This document shows positions 11,168-24,857 of a stretch of DNA of 64,000 nucleotides, piece after piece. A program made the translations under genes and the position numbers. The notes under the pieces were generated by a model that saw nothing but the letters and a program-made list of their open reading frames with translations, ran no database searches and was not told the DNA's origin. Source of the DNA: Leptodactylus fallax (taxonomy: Eukaryota; Chordata; Amphibia; Anura; Leptodactylidae); the NCBI GenBank assembly GCA_947044405.1, contig CAMRHE010000652.1, positions 631,501-695,500 of the forward strand, given 5' to 3'. Each line of letters starts with the position of its first letter. Position 1 is the stretch's first letter.

Positions 11168-14100
11168 TATAAAGACATACTAATGTGTGCTATATTACTA
11201 ATGTGTACTATATTACTAATGTGTACTATATTACTAATGTGTGCTATATTACTAATGTGTGTTATATTACTAATGTGTGCTATATTACTAATGTGTGCTA
11301 TATACTAATGTGTGCTATATACTAATGTGTGCTATATTACTAATGTGTGCTATATTACTAATGTGTACTATATACTAATGTGTGCTATATTACTAATGTG
11401 TGCTATATTACTAATGTGTGCTATATTACTAATGTGTACTATATACTAATGTGTACTATATTACTAATGTGTGCTATATTACTAATGTGTGTTATATTAC
11501 TAATGTGTGCTATATACTAATGTGTACTATATTACTAATGTGTGCTATATTACTAATGTGTGCTATATTACTAATGTGTGCTATATACTAATGTGTACTA
11601 TATTACTAATGTGTGCTATATTACTAATGTGTGTTATATTACTAATGTGTACTATATTACTAATGTGTACTATATTACTAATGTGTGCTATATTACTAAT
11701 GTGTGCTATATTACTAATGTGTGCTATATTACTAATGTGTGTTATATTACTAATGTGTGCTATATTACTAATGTGTGTTATATTACTAATGTGTGCTATA
11801 TACTAATGTGTGCTATATACTAATGTGTGCTATATTACTAATGTGTGCTATATTACTAATGTGTGTTATATTACTAATGTGTGCTATATTACTAATGTGC
11901 TATATTACTAATGTGTACTATATACTAATGTGTGCTATATTACTAATGTGTGTTATATTACTAATGTGTGCTATATTACTAATGTGCTATATTACTAATG
12001 TGTACTATATTACTAATGTGTGCTATATTACTAATGTGTGCTATATTACTAATGTGTGTTATATTACTAATGTGTGCTATATTACTAATGTGTGTTATAT
12101 TACTAATGTGTGCTATATACTAATGTGTTCTATATACTAATGTGTGCTATATTATTAATGTGTGCTATATTACTAATGTGTGTTATATTACTAATGTGTG
12201 CTATATTACTAATGTGCTATATTACTAATGTGTACTATATACTAATGTGTGCTATATTACTAATGTGTGCTATATACTAATGTGTACTATATACTAATGT
12301 GTGCTATATTACTAATGTGTGCTATATACTAATGTATGCTATATTACTAGTGTGTGCTATATTACTAATGTGTGCTATATACTAATGTGTGTTATATTAC
12401 TAATGTGTGCTATATTACTAATGTGTGTTATATTACTAATGTGTGCTATATTACTAATGTGTGCTATATACTAATGTGTGTTATATTACTAATGTGTGCT
12501 ATATTACTAATGTGTACTATATACTAATGTATGCTATATTACTAGTGTGTGCTATATTACTAATGTGTGCTATATACTAATGTGTGTTATATTACTAATG
12601 TGTGCTATATTACTTATGTGTGCTATATTACTAATGTGTGCTATATAATAATATGTACTATATTACTAATGTGTGCTATATTACTAATGTGTGCTATATA
12701 CTAATGTGTGCTATATACTAATGTGTGCTATATTACTAATGTGTGCTATATTACTAATGTGTGTTATATTACTAATGTGTGCTATATACTAATGTGTGCT
12801 ATATACTAATGTGTGCTATATTACTAATGTGTGCTATATACTAATGTGTGCTATATTACTAATGTGTGCTATATTACTAATGTGTGCTATATTACTAATG
12901 TGTGTTATATTACTAATGTGTGCTATATTACTAATGTGTGCTATATTACTAATGTGTGCTATATACTAATGTGTGCTATATACTAATGTGTGCTATATTA
13001 CTAATATGTGCTATATACTAATGTGTGCTATATACTAATGTGTGCTATATACTAATGTGTGCTATATACTAATGTGTGTAATATTACTAATGTGTGCTGT
13101 ATACTAATGTGTGCTATATACTAATGTGTGCTATATTACTAATGTGTGCTATATACTAATGTGTGCTATATTGCTAATGTGTTCTATATACTAATGTGTG
13201 CTATATACTAATGTGTGCTATATTACTAATGTGTGCTGTATTACTAATGTGTGCTATATTACTAATGTGTGCTATATTACTAATGTGTGCTATATACTAA
13301 TGTGTGCTATATTACTAATGTGTTCTATATACTAATGTGTGCTATATTACTAATGTGTGCTATATTACTAATGTGTGTTATATTACTAATGTGTGCTATA
13401 TACTAATGTGTGCTATATTACTAATGTGTGCTATATTACTAATGTGTGCTATATTACTAATGTGTGCTATATTACTAATGTGTGCTATATACTAATGTGT
13501 GCTATATACTAATGTGTGCTATATTACTAATGTGTGCTATATACTAATGTGTGCTATATACTAATGTGTACTATATTACTAATGTGTGCTATATTACTAA
13601 TGTGTGCTATATTACTAATGTGTGCTATATACTAATGTGTACTATATTACTAATGTGTGCTATATACTAATGTGTGCTATATACTAATGTGTGCTATATT
13701 ACTAATGTGTGCTATATACTAATGTGTGCTATATTACTAATGTGTGCTATATTACTAATGTGTACTATATACTAATGTGTGCTATATTACTAATGTGTGC
13801 TATATTACTAATGTGTGCTATATACTAATGTGTACTATATACTAATGTGTGCTATATACTAATGAGTGCTATATTACTAATGTGTGCTATATACTAATGT
13901 GTGCTATATACTAATGTGTGCTATATTACTAATGTGTGCTATATACTAATGTGTGCTATATTACTAATGTGTGCTATATACTAATGTGTGCTATATACTA
14001 ATGTGTGCTATATACTAATGTGTGCTATATTACTAATGTGTGCTGTATTACTAATGTGTGCTATATTACTAATGTGTGCTATATACTAATGTGTGCTATA

Positions 14101-15757
14101 TTACTAATGTGTGCTATATACTAATGTGTGCTATATTACTAATGTGTACTATATTACTAATGTGTGCTATATACTAATGTGTGCTATATTACTAATGTGT
14201 ACTATATTACTAATGTGTGCTATATACTAATGTGTGCTATATACTAATGTGTACTATATTACTAATGTGTACTATATTACTAATGTGTGCTATTTACTAA
14301 TGTATGCTATATTACTAATGTGTGCTATATTACTAATGTGTGCTATATACTAATGTGTGCTATATTACTAATGTGTGCTATATTACTAATGTGTGCTATA
14401 TACTAATGTGTACTATATTACTAATGTGTGCTATATACTAATGTGTGCTATATTACTAATGTGTACTATATACTAATCTGTGCTATATTACTAATGTGTG
14501 CTATATACTAATGTGTACTATATACTAATGTGTACTATATTACAAATGTGTACTATATTACTAATGTGTGCTATATTACTAATGTGTGCTATATACTGTG
14601 TGCTATATTACTAATGTGTGCTATATACTAATGTGTGCTATATTACTAATGTGTGTTATATTACTAATGTGTGCTATATTACTAATGTGTGCTATATTAC
14701 TAATGTGTGCTATATACTAATGTGTGCTATATTACTAATGTGTATCATATACTAATGTGTGCTATATTACTAATGTGTGCTATATTACTAATGTCTACTA
14801 TATTACTAATGTGTGTTATATTACTAATGTGTGCTATATTACTAATGTGTGCTATATTACTAATGTGTGATATATACTAATGTGTGCTATATACTAATGT
14901 GTACTATATTACTAATGTGTGCTATATTACTAATGTGTGCTATATACTAATGTTTGCTATATTACTAATGTGTGCTATATACTAATGTGTGTTATATTAC
15001 TAATGTGTGCTATATACTAATGTGTGCTATATACTAATGTGTGTTATATTACTAATGTGTGCTATATACTAATGTGTGCTATATTACTAATGTGTGCTAT
15101 ATTACTAATGTGTGCTATATTACTAATGTGTGCTATATTATTAATGTGTGCTATATACTAATGTGTGCTATATTACTAATGTGTGCTATATACTAATGTG
15201 TGCTATATTACTAATGTGTACTATATACTAATGTGTGCTATATTACTAATGTGTGCTATATACTAATGTGTGCTATATTACTAATGTGTGCTATATACTA
15301 ATGTGTGCCATATTACTAATGTGTGCTATATACTAATGTGTGCTATATACTAATGTGTGCTATATTACTAATGTGTAATATATACTAATGTGTACTATAT
15401 TACTAATGTGTGCTATATTACTAATGTGTGCTATATTACTAATGTGTGCTATATTACTAATGTGTACTATATTACTAATGTGTGCTATATTACTAATGTG
15501 TGCTATATTACTAATGTGTGCTATATACTAATGTGTGCTATATTACTAATGTGTGCTATATTACTAATGTGTGCTATATACTAATGTGTGCTATATTACT
15601 AATGTGTGCTATATACTAATGTGTGCTATATTACTAATGTGTGCTATATACTAATGTGTGCTATATTACTAATGTGTACTATATACTAATGTGTACTATA
15701 TTACTAATGTGTGCTATATTACTAATGTGTGCTATATTATTAATGTGTGCTATATAC
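11168..15757. repeat. 4.6-kb satellite of 17/18-bp units (TACTAATGTGTGCTATA)
   Basis: About 260 tandem copies of two interleaved unit lengths: CTATATTACTAATGTGTG (18) and CTATATACTAATGTGTG (17). Point variants GTGTAC, GTGTGT and GTGTTC are scattered. The 18-base unit has a multiple-of-three length and lacks stops in some frames, which produces long spurious ORFs of repeating ITNVCY or LLMCAI. The array begins soon after the Polinton 3' flank and ends abruptly at 15757. It is not present at the paralogous place in the right-hand copy of the duplication. Confidence 0.97.
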
Positions 15758-16284
15758 TTTTTATAAACTGTTTTGTAATAATAAAAATTTCAAAACTTTA
15801 AAATTTTTTGTCAATGTCTATTTTTATTGCTTTTATCATTAAAGATTATAAGAGGTTAATAAACTTTTAATAGATTCATACAATGAGATTCATACAGGAG
15901 ACAATATTTTAATAACATTTATATTAAAGATAATAGAACTTCATACAATGATATTGTCAGTAGTAAGGCAGGCCTATGGCGAAGTCGAGCTAAAAAATGT
16001 CATTCTGCTTTCAGCAAGTCACCGGGGCCGACCTCTCTGCACAAACACCATAGTTATATAATGTATAGCCTGCTCTATATATGCTGCCCCTCCAAACATA
16101 GGGGTACATGGTAGGTGCCCTTAAACATTACTAATATTCATACAGGAGACAATATTTTAATATACAATTTATATTATAGATAAAAGGGGCGGGTGGATTA
16201 AAAGGGGGCGGGGTTAATGAGATATAAAAAGCGGCGGGGCACCTATCAAAATGAGTTTGATGAAAGGTATCGACATTTCACTAT
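15758..16284. other. AT-rich sequence, no gene seen
   Basis: Contains two similar short stretches (CATACAGGAGACAATATTTTAATA near 15890 and 16140), suggesting an old local duplication. Nothing coding was recognised. Confidence 0.5.
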
Positions 16285-16636
16285 TACTGACTACGGAGCA
16301 GAGAGGGATATATATATACTCAGCAGTAATGTCCAGTCTGCAGCCTGCTGGGAGTTGTAGTGCAGCCCTCATGTCTCCTCCCCCCCTGACACTAGCGCCC
16401 CCTAGGAATAAATCCTGGCCATTCCTGCTCCTCTCTCCTCCTCCTATATACAGGAGGAGGGTGGAGGAGACTGTATACAAGAGGGGGAGGAGACTGTATA
16501 CAAGAGGGGGAGGAGACTGCATACAAGAGGGGGAGGAGACTGTATACAAGAGGGGGAGGAGACTGTATACAAGAGGAGGAGGAGACTGTATACAAGAGGA
16601 GGAGGAGACTGTATACAAGAGGGGGAGGAGACTGTA
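16285..16636. repeat. Duplicated block B, left copy, with 23-bp minisatellite
   Basis: 16285-16480 (from ACTGACTACGGAGCAGAGAG) matches 57006-57215. It is followed by about seven copies of a 23-base unit, ACAAGAGGGGGAGGAGACTG + TAT, at 16477-16636. The right-hand copy has a longer, more diverged version at 57230-57600. The phrase CTGCTGGGAGTTGTAGTGCAG is a common amphibian repeat wording (inference). Confidence 0.8.
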
Positions 16637-16894
16637 AACAGGCATTTTTCAGGCAGAAACCCAGCAGACCCCATTATAGTCTATGGGGTCCACATGTAAC
16701 CGCTTTTTAAGCGGATTGGGTTTCCGTTTTTCGGGTCCCCAAGTGGACCTGAAAAATGGAAACAGAGCACTAGTGTGAACCCAGCCTTACCTGTCCCCAG
16801 TGATCTGGTGTCTGCCGTCACTGTCTGATCAGACACATAGTATAATGTACCGTGTTAGCCATAGAAAGTAGTGGAGGAGTGAAGAAATCAGGCG

Positions 16895-16995
16895 ATACCT
16901 TTTAGAGGCTAACGGAGTATATTTGATAGGAAGCAAGAGAGCTAGACCCTCGAAAGCTTACTATCAAATATACTCAGTTAGCCTCTAAAAGGTAT
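16895..16995. repeat. Near-perfect 35-bp hairpin
   Basis: 16895-16929 and 16961-16995 are inverted copies matching at 34 of 35 bases, with a 31-base loop. The arm begins ATACCTTTTAGAGGCTAACG. No transposon termini were resolved around it. Confidence 0.85.
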
Positions 16996-17865
16996 GTTCA
17001 GACATGAGCCATACGTGACTGCTGAGGCCATCAGTGTCCTCAGCGTGGGCAATAAAGGACTCTGTCATGTATATGAGTGACATCACCGAGTCCTTTCCAG
17101 CCACTGCTGAGGCCAATCACGTGCAGTGCAGGACTTGCGGCAGGGAGGCGGCGGGCGTGTGCCTGGACAGACAGCAGCAGAGGGCTGCGGACATCGGTAG
17201 CCTGGGGACAGGTGAGTATTTTTTATCCTTACCAGTAAACTTTATTATTCCCAGAAAACTCCTTTAATACTGCCCCAATGCCCCTAATATTATCTCTCCT
17301 TACATTCATACAGACCCCACTGACCTTACACTATCATTTATATCCTCTTTTATTAAAGCCCCCTAATACCCCTTATATTAGTTATGGCCTCTTATCTTGC
17401 TGAATTCCCAATGCTCCCAGTTGACCTCTTCTATGTATTACATCCCCCACTTCCAATTAAAATGCCCAAAGTGAGTTAAAAAAAAAAAAAAGTTGATGCT
17501 ACTCACCTACCTCCGATCTCCAGAGGAGGAGCCTCCGCCGCCGGCACTGAAGCAGCAGGACTTCTGTGTCCTGGCACGGACGTCTCAGTACAGTGACGTC
17601 TTAGGGCAGCTCGTAGGACACAGACCTGAATTGGCTTGTGTCTTACGAGCTACTTACTAGCAGAGCAGTAAGCCAGAGGCTTCCTTCTCTACTATGTATT
17701 TCAGCTGTATCGGTGTCTTGCAGACGCCAATGTAGTTGATGTGTGAGAGTAACCTGCGTTGCGGTGGCCCCGAAGTGTGTCCCTGAGAGTCAGTGAGCCC
17801 TGGGTCGCCGCCCCCTCTGTCCCCCTAGCTACGCCTCTGCTAGGATGGTATGAGCGGCTTCCTCT
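16996..17865. other. No supported gene; possible repeat fragments
   Basis: A 77-codon open frame at 17034-17267 has no recognisable domain. The stretch includes splice-like and repeat-like phrases (GACAGGTGAGTATTTTTTAT near 17208, like the arms of the MITEs at 42.6 and 44.3 kb) and TAGCTACGCCTCTGCTAGGATGG near 17826, an end motif of a hAT-like family. Confidence 0.4.
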
Positions 17866-19190
17866 GGACCCATCTGCCCCGGCCATGTATCTCCACTGCT
17901 CAGTGACAACAGTTTTGCTCTTTTGCCCCCGGGAGTTTTATCTTTCCGTTCCCTATAGACAGTAATGACGCTCGCCCTGGTCGTCTCCTGTTATAGTCCG
18001 TCAAGGAAACAGCGAGATGTGAGAGGAAAAAAACATTTCTAACATTAATTTCTAGAACATCATTTACCTTTTGTTTTTGTCTTATTTTACAGGATTTTCC
18101 TATAAGGATTATATTTATAATTTTATTGTCATTTTATAGATTTATTGATTATTTTATTATTTATAGTTTTATCATTTTATTTTATAGATTTATTGATTAT
18201 TTTATTATTTCTAGATTTATTATTTTATTTGATAGATTTATTTTATTTCTAGATTTATTGATTATTTTATTATTTCTAGATTTATTATTTTCAGTGAAAC
18301 AGTTTTTGTAAATCCCCTTTGTTAGACTTTCTTTCCTGTATTTTGGCCCCACCGGGGTCCTCACAGGGGCCATTTGGTCTCTTCTATAGGGCTTTGTGGG
18401 GAAACTTGCTGTGGTATATGGGGGAGGAGAAACAGCTGTGTGGAGGGGATGTCAGCAGTGCATGCTGGTAAATGTAGTCCTGCAGCCACCTGGGCCATGG
18501 GAAGAGAAGAAGCTCCTTCTACATGGTAAGGAGGTGATATTTGTCTTCTCTTCTTCTCGGGCTGGAATATAAATGTGACCTAATAGAGAATGTGGCGGTT
18601 CTAGGTCCGGACATCTCTGCAGATAGGACATGTCTGATGCTTCGTTCACACCTGCGCTTCAGTCCGTCCGTTGCCAATCCGAATGAAAATCTCGGGGAAC
18701 GGGATAGGCATCAGATACCGACAGGTTAGCGACGCATTGGTTAAAAACCCATTCATTTCAATGGGTTTTTAAAGTAATGCACGGGTGTGTGCTTACACCC
18801 TCTGCACTGCGAAGCTGTTTTTTTCGTCGGACACGAAGTCCTGCATGTCTAACTTTGTTTCCGAAGAAAAAAAGGATTCGCAGCACAGAGGGTGCAATCG
18901 GACACCCGCACATTGCTTTAAAAACCCATTCAAATGCGTCGGTATCCGATGCCTATCCTGTTTCCCGAGATTTTCACTTGGATTGGCAGCGGATGGACTC
19001 AAACTCAGGTGTGAACCCACCCTTAGTATCCTAGGAAACCCCCTCTGGGCTTCATTCATAACTTACCCCCTCCCCCACCTGCTCAACTCTTCACTGTCCT
19101 ATGAGAAGATCTGAAGGGGGGTGGGGAAGGGGGAGGGGCTCCGCACCTCACTGCAGGTTGAGAAGGCTCTATGTCCTGCCATGTGCTCAG
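17866..19190 (+). repeat. Duplicated block C, left copy (pairs with 59037-59971)
   Basis: Starts at GGACCCATCTGCCCCGGCCA and ends at CATGTGCTCAG. It is highly similar to 59037-59971, in the same orientation, including the T-rich (TTTATAGATTTATTGATT)-like stretch at 18120-18290. The left copy is longer by an inserted MITE at 18638-19022. Confidence 0.9.
18638..19022. mobile_element. Inverted-repeat MITE with a TTA-like target duplication
   Basis: The element is two long inverted arms (GTTCACACCTG, GTCCGTCCGTTGCCAATCCG and GATAGGCATC each appear in both arms). It interrupts duplicated block C. The right-hand copy at 59801-59810 reads TCTTACTATC without it, an empty site. TGA precedes and TTA follows the element, which would fit a TTA target duplication with one change, as for PIF/Harbinger elements. 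No transposase. Confidence 0.75.
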
Positions 19191-19249
19191 CTCACTCAGC
19201 CCCAAAACACATGTACAAGGAGGAGAGAGCAACTTACTGCACAAGAGGT

Positions 19250-19767
19250 AAGTGTAATGTATGTATATATGTACAGTATGTATATGTATGTAATGTGTGT
19301 ATATATGTACAGTGTGTATGTGTATGTAATGTATGTATATATGTACAGTATGTATGTGTATGTAATGTATGTATATATGTACAGTGTATGTGTATGTAAT
19401 GTATGTATATATGTACAGTATGTATGTGTATGTAATGTGTATATATATGTACAGTATGTAGGTGCATGTAATGTATGTATATAGGTACAGTATGTATGTG
19501 TATGTAAATGTATATATGTACAGTATGTGTATGTAATGTATGTATTACTGTACAGTATGTATGTGTATGTAATGTATATATGTACAGTATGTATGTGTAT
19601 GTAATGTGTGTATATATGTACAGTATGTATGTGTATGTAATGTATATATATTTACAGTATGTATGTGTATGTAATGTATGTATATATGTACAGTATGTAT
19701 GTGTATGTAATGTATGTATATATGTACAGTATGTATGTGTATGTAATGTATATATGTACAGTATGTA
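19250..19767. repeat. 32/36-bp minisatellite, left part
   Basis: Tandem units TGTACAGTATGTATGTGTAT + GTAATGTATGTATATA (36) and a 32-base variant. The array is split by a solo LTR at 19768-20692 and continues to 22640. Confidence 0.95.
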
Positions 19768-20692
19768 TGTGATGATTCTGCTTAAATATGGCTATAATTC
19801 AGAGCTGTATTTTGGTCTCTGGGTAGCGTATTTCTCTCTAGTTCCATTTATTCATACTGTGCGCAGCTATAAGCCTAGGTGTATATTTGCAGTAGTAGCA
19901 GCACTGGAACAATAGGGCTTTGTATTCATCACAGCAGTGTTCCATTGTATTCATACACAGCCTTGTGTGATCAAACAAACATGCATTGTCCAGCCTGAAC
20001 TGATTGATCTGACATGGCTGATTGTATCATTCCACTTGGTCTCATCTACATACAAAGGGTCTGGACTTGATTGGATTAATCAATCAGACCTGCTGCCGCC
20101 GGTGACCTCATTCTGGGAGGTGGCATAAAGGGTATAAAAGATGAGGTAAGAGGCAATGGGAGGAGATTATGCTATGGAGATTGGGCTGAGACCATCACAG
20201 ACTACAGAGTTGTTACAGACACACCATGAGGAGATTTTTGTGATGAGGCTACTGGACTAATGCTGAGAGACTGTGATGAGAGCATGCAGGCTGGAATATA
20301 CTGTGATGCCACATGCTAGGAGTTAATGCTGAGAAGCCTCCACTGGTGATCTCACACATACCAGAGCATGTGTGAGGGTTGGACTATAGAGCCACATCAA
20401 GGAGATGTGTGGTAAAGTAACTTTTTCACCTTTATCCCTTTTATTTTATTTGTACTGTATCTTGTAACAAGTAACTGTTAAAGCTTGCATATATCTGCAT
20501 ATCTGTTCTGAACTGCATGTGTTAGATGTTAATACCGACCCATTTAGGGGTTAATAAATATATAAAATTTAGAAAGCTTGTCTTGTATTTATCTTGTGAA
20601 CCCGACACTCACTGGCGGTGAGTGTGGTTTTTATATGAAAGAAGACTCAGGTGTGAGCCAAAGCGGTGTTGGCGCACTGAGGATTTTTCACA
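19768..20692 (+). mobile_element. Solo LTR inside the minisatellite
   Basis: Begins TGTGATGATTCTGC and ends GGATTTTTCACA (TG...CA, with TGTGA/TCACA inverted ends). It is flanked by identical 5-base duplications ATGTA (19763-19767, 20693-20697). A polyadenylation signal AATAAA occurs near 20555 followed by a short U5-like tail, which sets the plus orientation. A relative lies at 25493-26340. No internal retroviral genes are nearby, so it is a recombined solo LTR. Confidence 0.85.
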
Positions 20693-20697
20693 ATGTA

Positions 20698-22640
20698 TGT
20701 GTATGTAATGTATGTATATATGTACAGTATGTATATGTAATGTATGTATATATGTACAGTATGTGTATGTAATGTATGTATATATGTACAGTATGTATAT
20801 GTATGTATGTATGTGTATGTAATGTATGTATATATGTACAGTATGTATATGTAATGTATGTATATATGTACAGTATGTGCATGTAATGTATGTATATATG
20901 TACAGTATGTGCATGTAATGTATGTATATATGTACAGTGTGTATCTGTATGTAATGTATGTATATATGTACAGTATGTATGTGTATGTAATGTATGTATA
21001 TATGTACAGTATGTATGTAATGTATGTATATATATACAGTATGTATGTGTATGTAATGTATGTATATGTACAGTATGTATGTGTATGTAATGAATGTATA
21101 TATGTACAGTATGTATGTGTATGTAATGTATGTATATATGTACAGTATGTATGTGTATATAATGTGATGTATATATGTACAGTATGTATGTGTATGTAAT
21201 GAATGTATATATGTACAGTATGTATGTGTATGTAATGAATGTATATATGTACAGTATGTGTATGTAATTAATGTATATATGTACAGTATGTATGTGTATG
21301 TAATGTATGTATATATGTACAGTATGTATGTGTATGTAATGTATGTATATATGTACAGTATGTATGTGTATGTAATGAATGTATGTATGTACAGTATGTA
21401 TATGTAATGTATGTATATATGTACAGTATGTATATGTAATGTATGTATATATGTACAGTATGTATATGTATGTATATATGTACAGTAATTATGTGTATGT
21501 AATGTATGTATATATGTACAGTATGTATATGTAATGTATGTATATATGTACAGTATGTATATGTAATGTATGTATATATGTACAGTATGTATGTGTATGT
21601 AATGTATGTATATATGTACAGTATGTATGTGTATGTAATGTATGTATATATGTACAGTGTGTATGTGTATGTAATGTATGTATATATGTACAGTATGTAT
21701 GTGTATGTAATGTATATATGTACAGTATGTATGTGTATGTAATGTATGTATATGTGTACAGTATGTATGTATATGTAATGTATTTATATATGTACAGTAT
21801 ATATGTGTATGTAATGTATATATGTACAGTATGTATGTGTATATAATGTGATGTATATATGTACAGTATGTATATGTAATGTATGTATATATGTACAGTA
21901 TGTATATGTAATGTATGTATATATGTACAGTATGTATGTGTATGTAATGTATGTATATATGTACAGTATGTATGTGTATGTAATGTATGTATATATGTAC
22001 AGTGTGTATGTGTATGTAATGTATGTATATATGTACAGTATGTATGTGTATGTAATGTATATATGTACAGTATGTATGTGTATGTAATGTATGTATATGT
22101 GTACAGTATGTATGTATATGTAATGTATTTATATATGTACAGTATATATGTGTATGTAATGTATATATGTACAGTATGTATGTGTATATAATGTGATGTA
22201 TATATGTACAGTATGTATGTGTATGTAATGAATGTATATATGTACAGTATGTATATGTAATGTATGTATATATGTACAGTATGTATATGTAATGTATGTA
22301 TATATGTACAGTATGTATATGTAATGTATGTATATATGTACAGTATGTATATGTAATGTATGTATATATGTACAGTATGTATGTGTATGTAATGTATGCA
22401 TATATGTACAATATGTATGTGTATGTAATGTATGTGTATATGTACAGTGTGTATGTGTATGTAATGTATGTATATATGTACAGCATGTATGTAATGTATG
22501 TATAGTATGTATATGTATGTAATGTATATATGTACAGTTTGTATGTGTATGTAATGTATGTATATATGTACAGTATGTATGTGTATGTAATGTATATATG
22601 TACAGTATGTATGTGTATGTAATGTATGTATAAATATGAC
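20698..22640. repeat. 32/36-bp minisatellite, right part, with 345-bp higher-order repeat
   Basis: Continuation of the array at 19250. Within it, about 21501-21845 is repeated at 21846-22190 with nearly the same pattern of 32 and 36 base units, giving a 345-base higher-order unit. The 625-codon minus-strand frame and the many plus-strand frames here are simple-sequence artefacts (THTYCTYIH or MYVYVMYV). Confidence 0.95.
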
Positions 22641-22839
22641 TATGTATATGCTACATCTTTCTAGTTATATGTATAAATACATACATTGCAGCAGCCTCTG
22701 CGTCCAGCACTAGGACATAGAAATATAACAGCATTAATGTTATTGTTACACTCAGCTAATATGATCTATAAACTACACATATAAATTACAGGTCAAGTAG
22801 GATCCAGAGCTTACTCCATATAAAATAGCCTAAGGCAGA

Positions 22840-22986
22840 TCAGGGAGTGAGAACTATATATACTCTATACTATATGCTATAAACTATATATACTCTATAC
22901 TATACTATAAACTAAAAATACACTATACTATATGCTATACACTATATACACTTTATGTTATATACTATACACTATATACTCTATAC
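22840..22986. repeat. CTCTATAC-rich minisatellite, first segment
   Basis: Tandem CTATACTATA.ACTATATA.ACTCTATAC. The same array resumes at 24717-24825, 26523-26634 and 28245-28838, interrupted each time by a hAT element, so these were probably one array. Confidence 0.9.
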
Positions 22987-24716
22987 TAGGGGTAGGTAAC
23001 CTTTTTTGTTCGGCGTGCCGATTTTCATTAAAAAATCAAAGCTGAGGTCCTCGGAGTGCCGGTTAATAATTGTAAGTCTGACGACCCCTAAACTAAAGTC
23101 ATATACCACAAACCATAACACAGAAGTGCTGCCACCAGATGCTTCAGGACACATGCGGTTACTGCTATTTCCTGGGACGCTCCTGTACTTTCTGATTAGA
23201 AGCAATGAAAGTCCATGTGCAGCCCCCAATTAGTGGTAAATGTGTCCAGGAGCAGCGTATGGCGGCACCTTATGGTGATATCACACTATGTATCTGGATG
23301 CAGCTATACTCTTAGGCCACTGGAACTTTTACTTCCATGTAAAACTGGTGCATTTTTGCACAAAAAAAAAAAAAAACAAAGCCTGAGTTTTCTGTGCAAA
23401 AACACATCCTTAATACAGAAAACACTCTGTTATACAGAATAATGTGCCAAAGTGGCCCCTGCACACGGTATTATATCCCATAGTGGCCCCTGCATACGGT
23501 ATTATATCCCATAGCGGCCCCTGCACACGGTATTATGTCCCATAGCGGCCCTTGCACACGGTATTATGTCCCATAGTGGCCCCTGCACACGGTATTATGT
23601 CCCATAGTGGCCCCTGCATACGGTATTATATCCCATAGCGGCCCCTGCACACGGTATTATGTCCCATAGCGGCACCTGCACACGGTATTATGTCCCATAG
23701 TGGCCCCTGCACACGGTATTATGTCCCATAGCGGCCCTTGCACACGGTATTATGTCCCATAGAGGCCCCTGCACACGGTATTATGTCCCATACCGGCCCT
23801 TGCACACGGTATTATGTCCCATAGAGGCCCCATGCACACGGTATTATGTCCCATAGCGGTCCCTGAACACGGTATTATGTCCCATAGCGGCCTATGCACA
23901 CAGTATTATGTACCATAGCGCCCCCTGCACACAGTATTATGTCCCATAGCGGTCCCTGCACACGGTATTATGTCCCATAGCGGCGCCTGCACACGGTATT
24001 ATATCCCATAGCGGCCCCTGCACATGGTATATGTCCCATAACGGCCTCTGCACACGGTATTTGTCCCATAGTGGTCCCTGCACACGGTATTATATCCCAT
24101 AATGGCCGCTGCACACAGTATTATGTCCCATAGCGGCCCCTGCACACAGTATTATATCCCATAATGGCCGCTGCACACAGTATTATGTTCCATATTGGCC
24201 CCTGCACACGGTATAATATTCTAACTTTTACAATATTCCAATTTGTGCCACTCACTAGCTATTATTATACTGTGGGGTCTCTTCAGAGGGCGAAGAGAGG
24301 TGACAAACATAAAATAAACAATGTACTCACCATTCCACGCTCCGCAGCCACTGTGTTCTCTTCGTGCGCTTCTGCCTGTAGTCAGCAACCGCTCATTGGG
24401 TCTCGGGGGTCATTTTGCGTCATTATGCGTAATGACGTCAGACGCAGACGTCACACCTGAGGCGCTGTCAGCTGACTTCAGGCAGAAGCGCTCGAAATGG
24501 TGAGTACATTGTTTTTTTATGTTTCATCACCACCCCGGGGACTCCGCTTATTATACTCGGGGGTCTGAAGAGACCCCACAGTATAATAATAGCAGTTTCG
24601 TTTCGGCCGTGTTTGGTCCGATCGAAACTGCTGGTTGAGGATTTGAGCTGCCCGTGCCAGGTGAATAAGCCTCGCGTGCCACTCTTGGCACACGTACCGG
24701 GGGTTGCTGACCCCTG
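22987..24716. mobile_element. hAT non-autonomous element (GGGGTAGGCAACC-type ends)
   Basis: Ends TAGGGGTAGGTAACC and (complement) CAGGGGTCAGCAACCCCCGG are inverted. Exact 8-base duplications CTCTATAC flank it (22979-22986, 24717-24724). Inside are a 31-bp minisatellite (23450-24220) and the foldback cassette (about 24260-24590) with TGACGTCA-containing palindromes. No transposase frame. An inverted relative is at 32315-33641. Confidence 0.85.
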
Positions 24717-24857
24717 CTCTATACCATATACACTCTATACTATACACTATATATGCTCTATACTATATACAGTATACTATAAACTATATACACTCTATAC
24801 TGTACACTATATATACTCTATATAAATAAAATGTATTATTATTATTATACTGTATTC

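Noticed and set aside
11507..12140. Several 80-115 codon frames
   Set aside because: Satellite artefacts.
20609..22486. A 625-codon minus-strand open frame
   Set aside because: It is a translation of the 32/36-bp minisatellite (endless TYCTYIHTLH) with no start context or domain.
23450..24220. Regular repeats that might suggest a CRISPR array
   Set aside because: There are no unique spacers; it is a head-to-tail 31-bp minisatellite in a vertebrate transposon.
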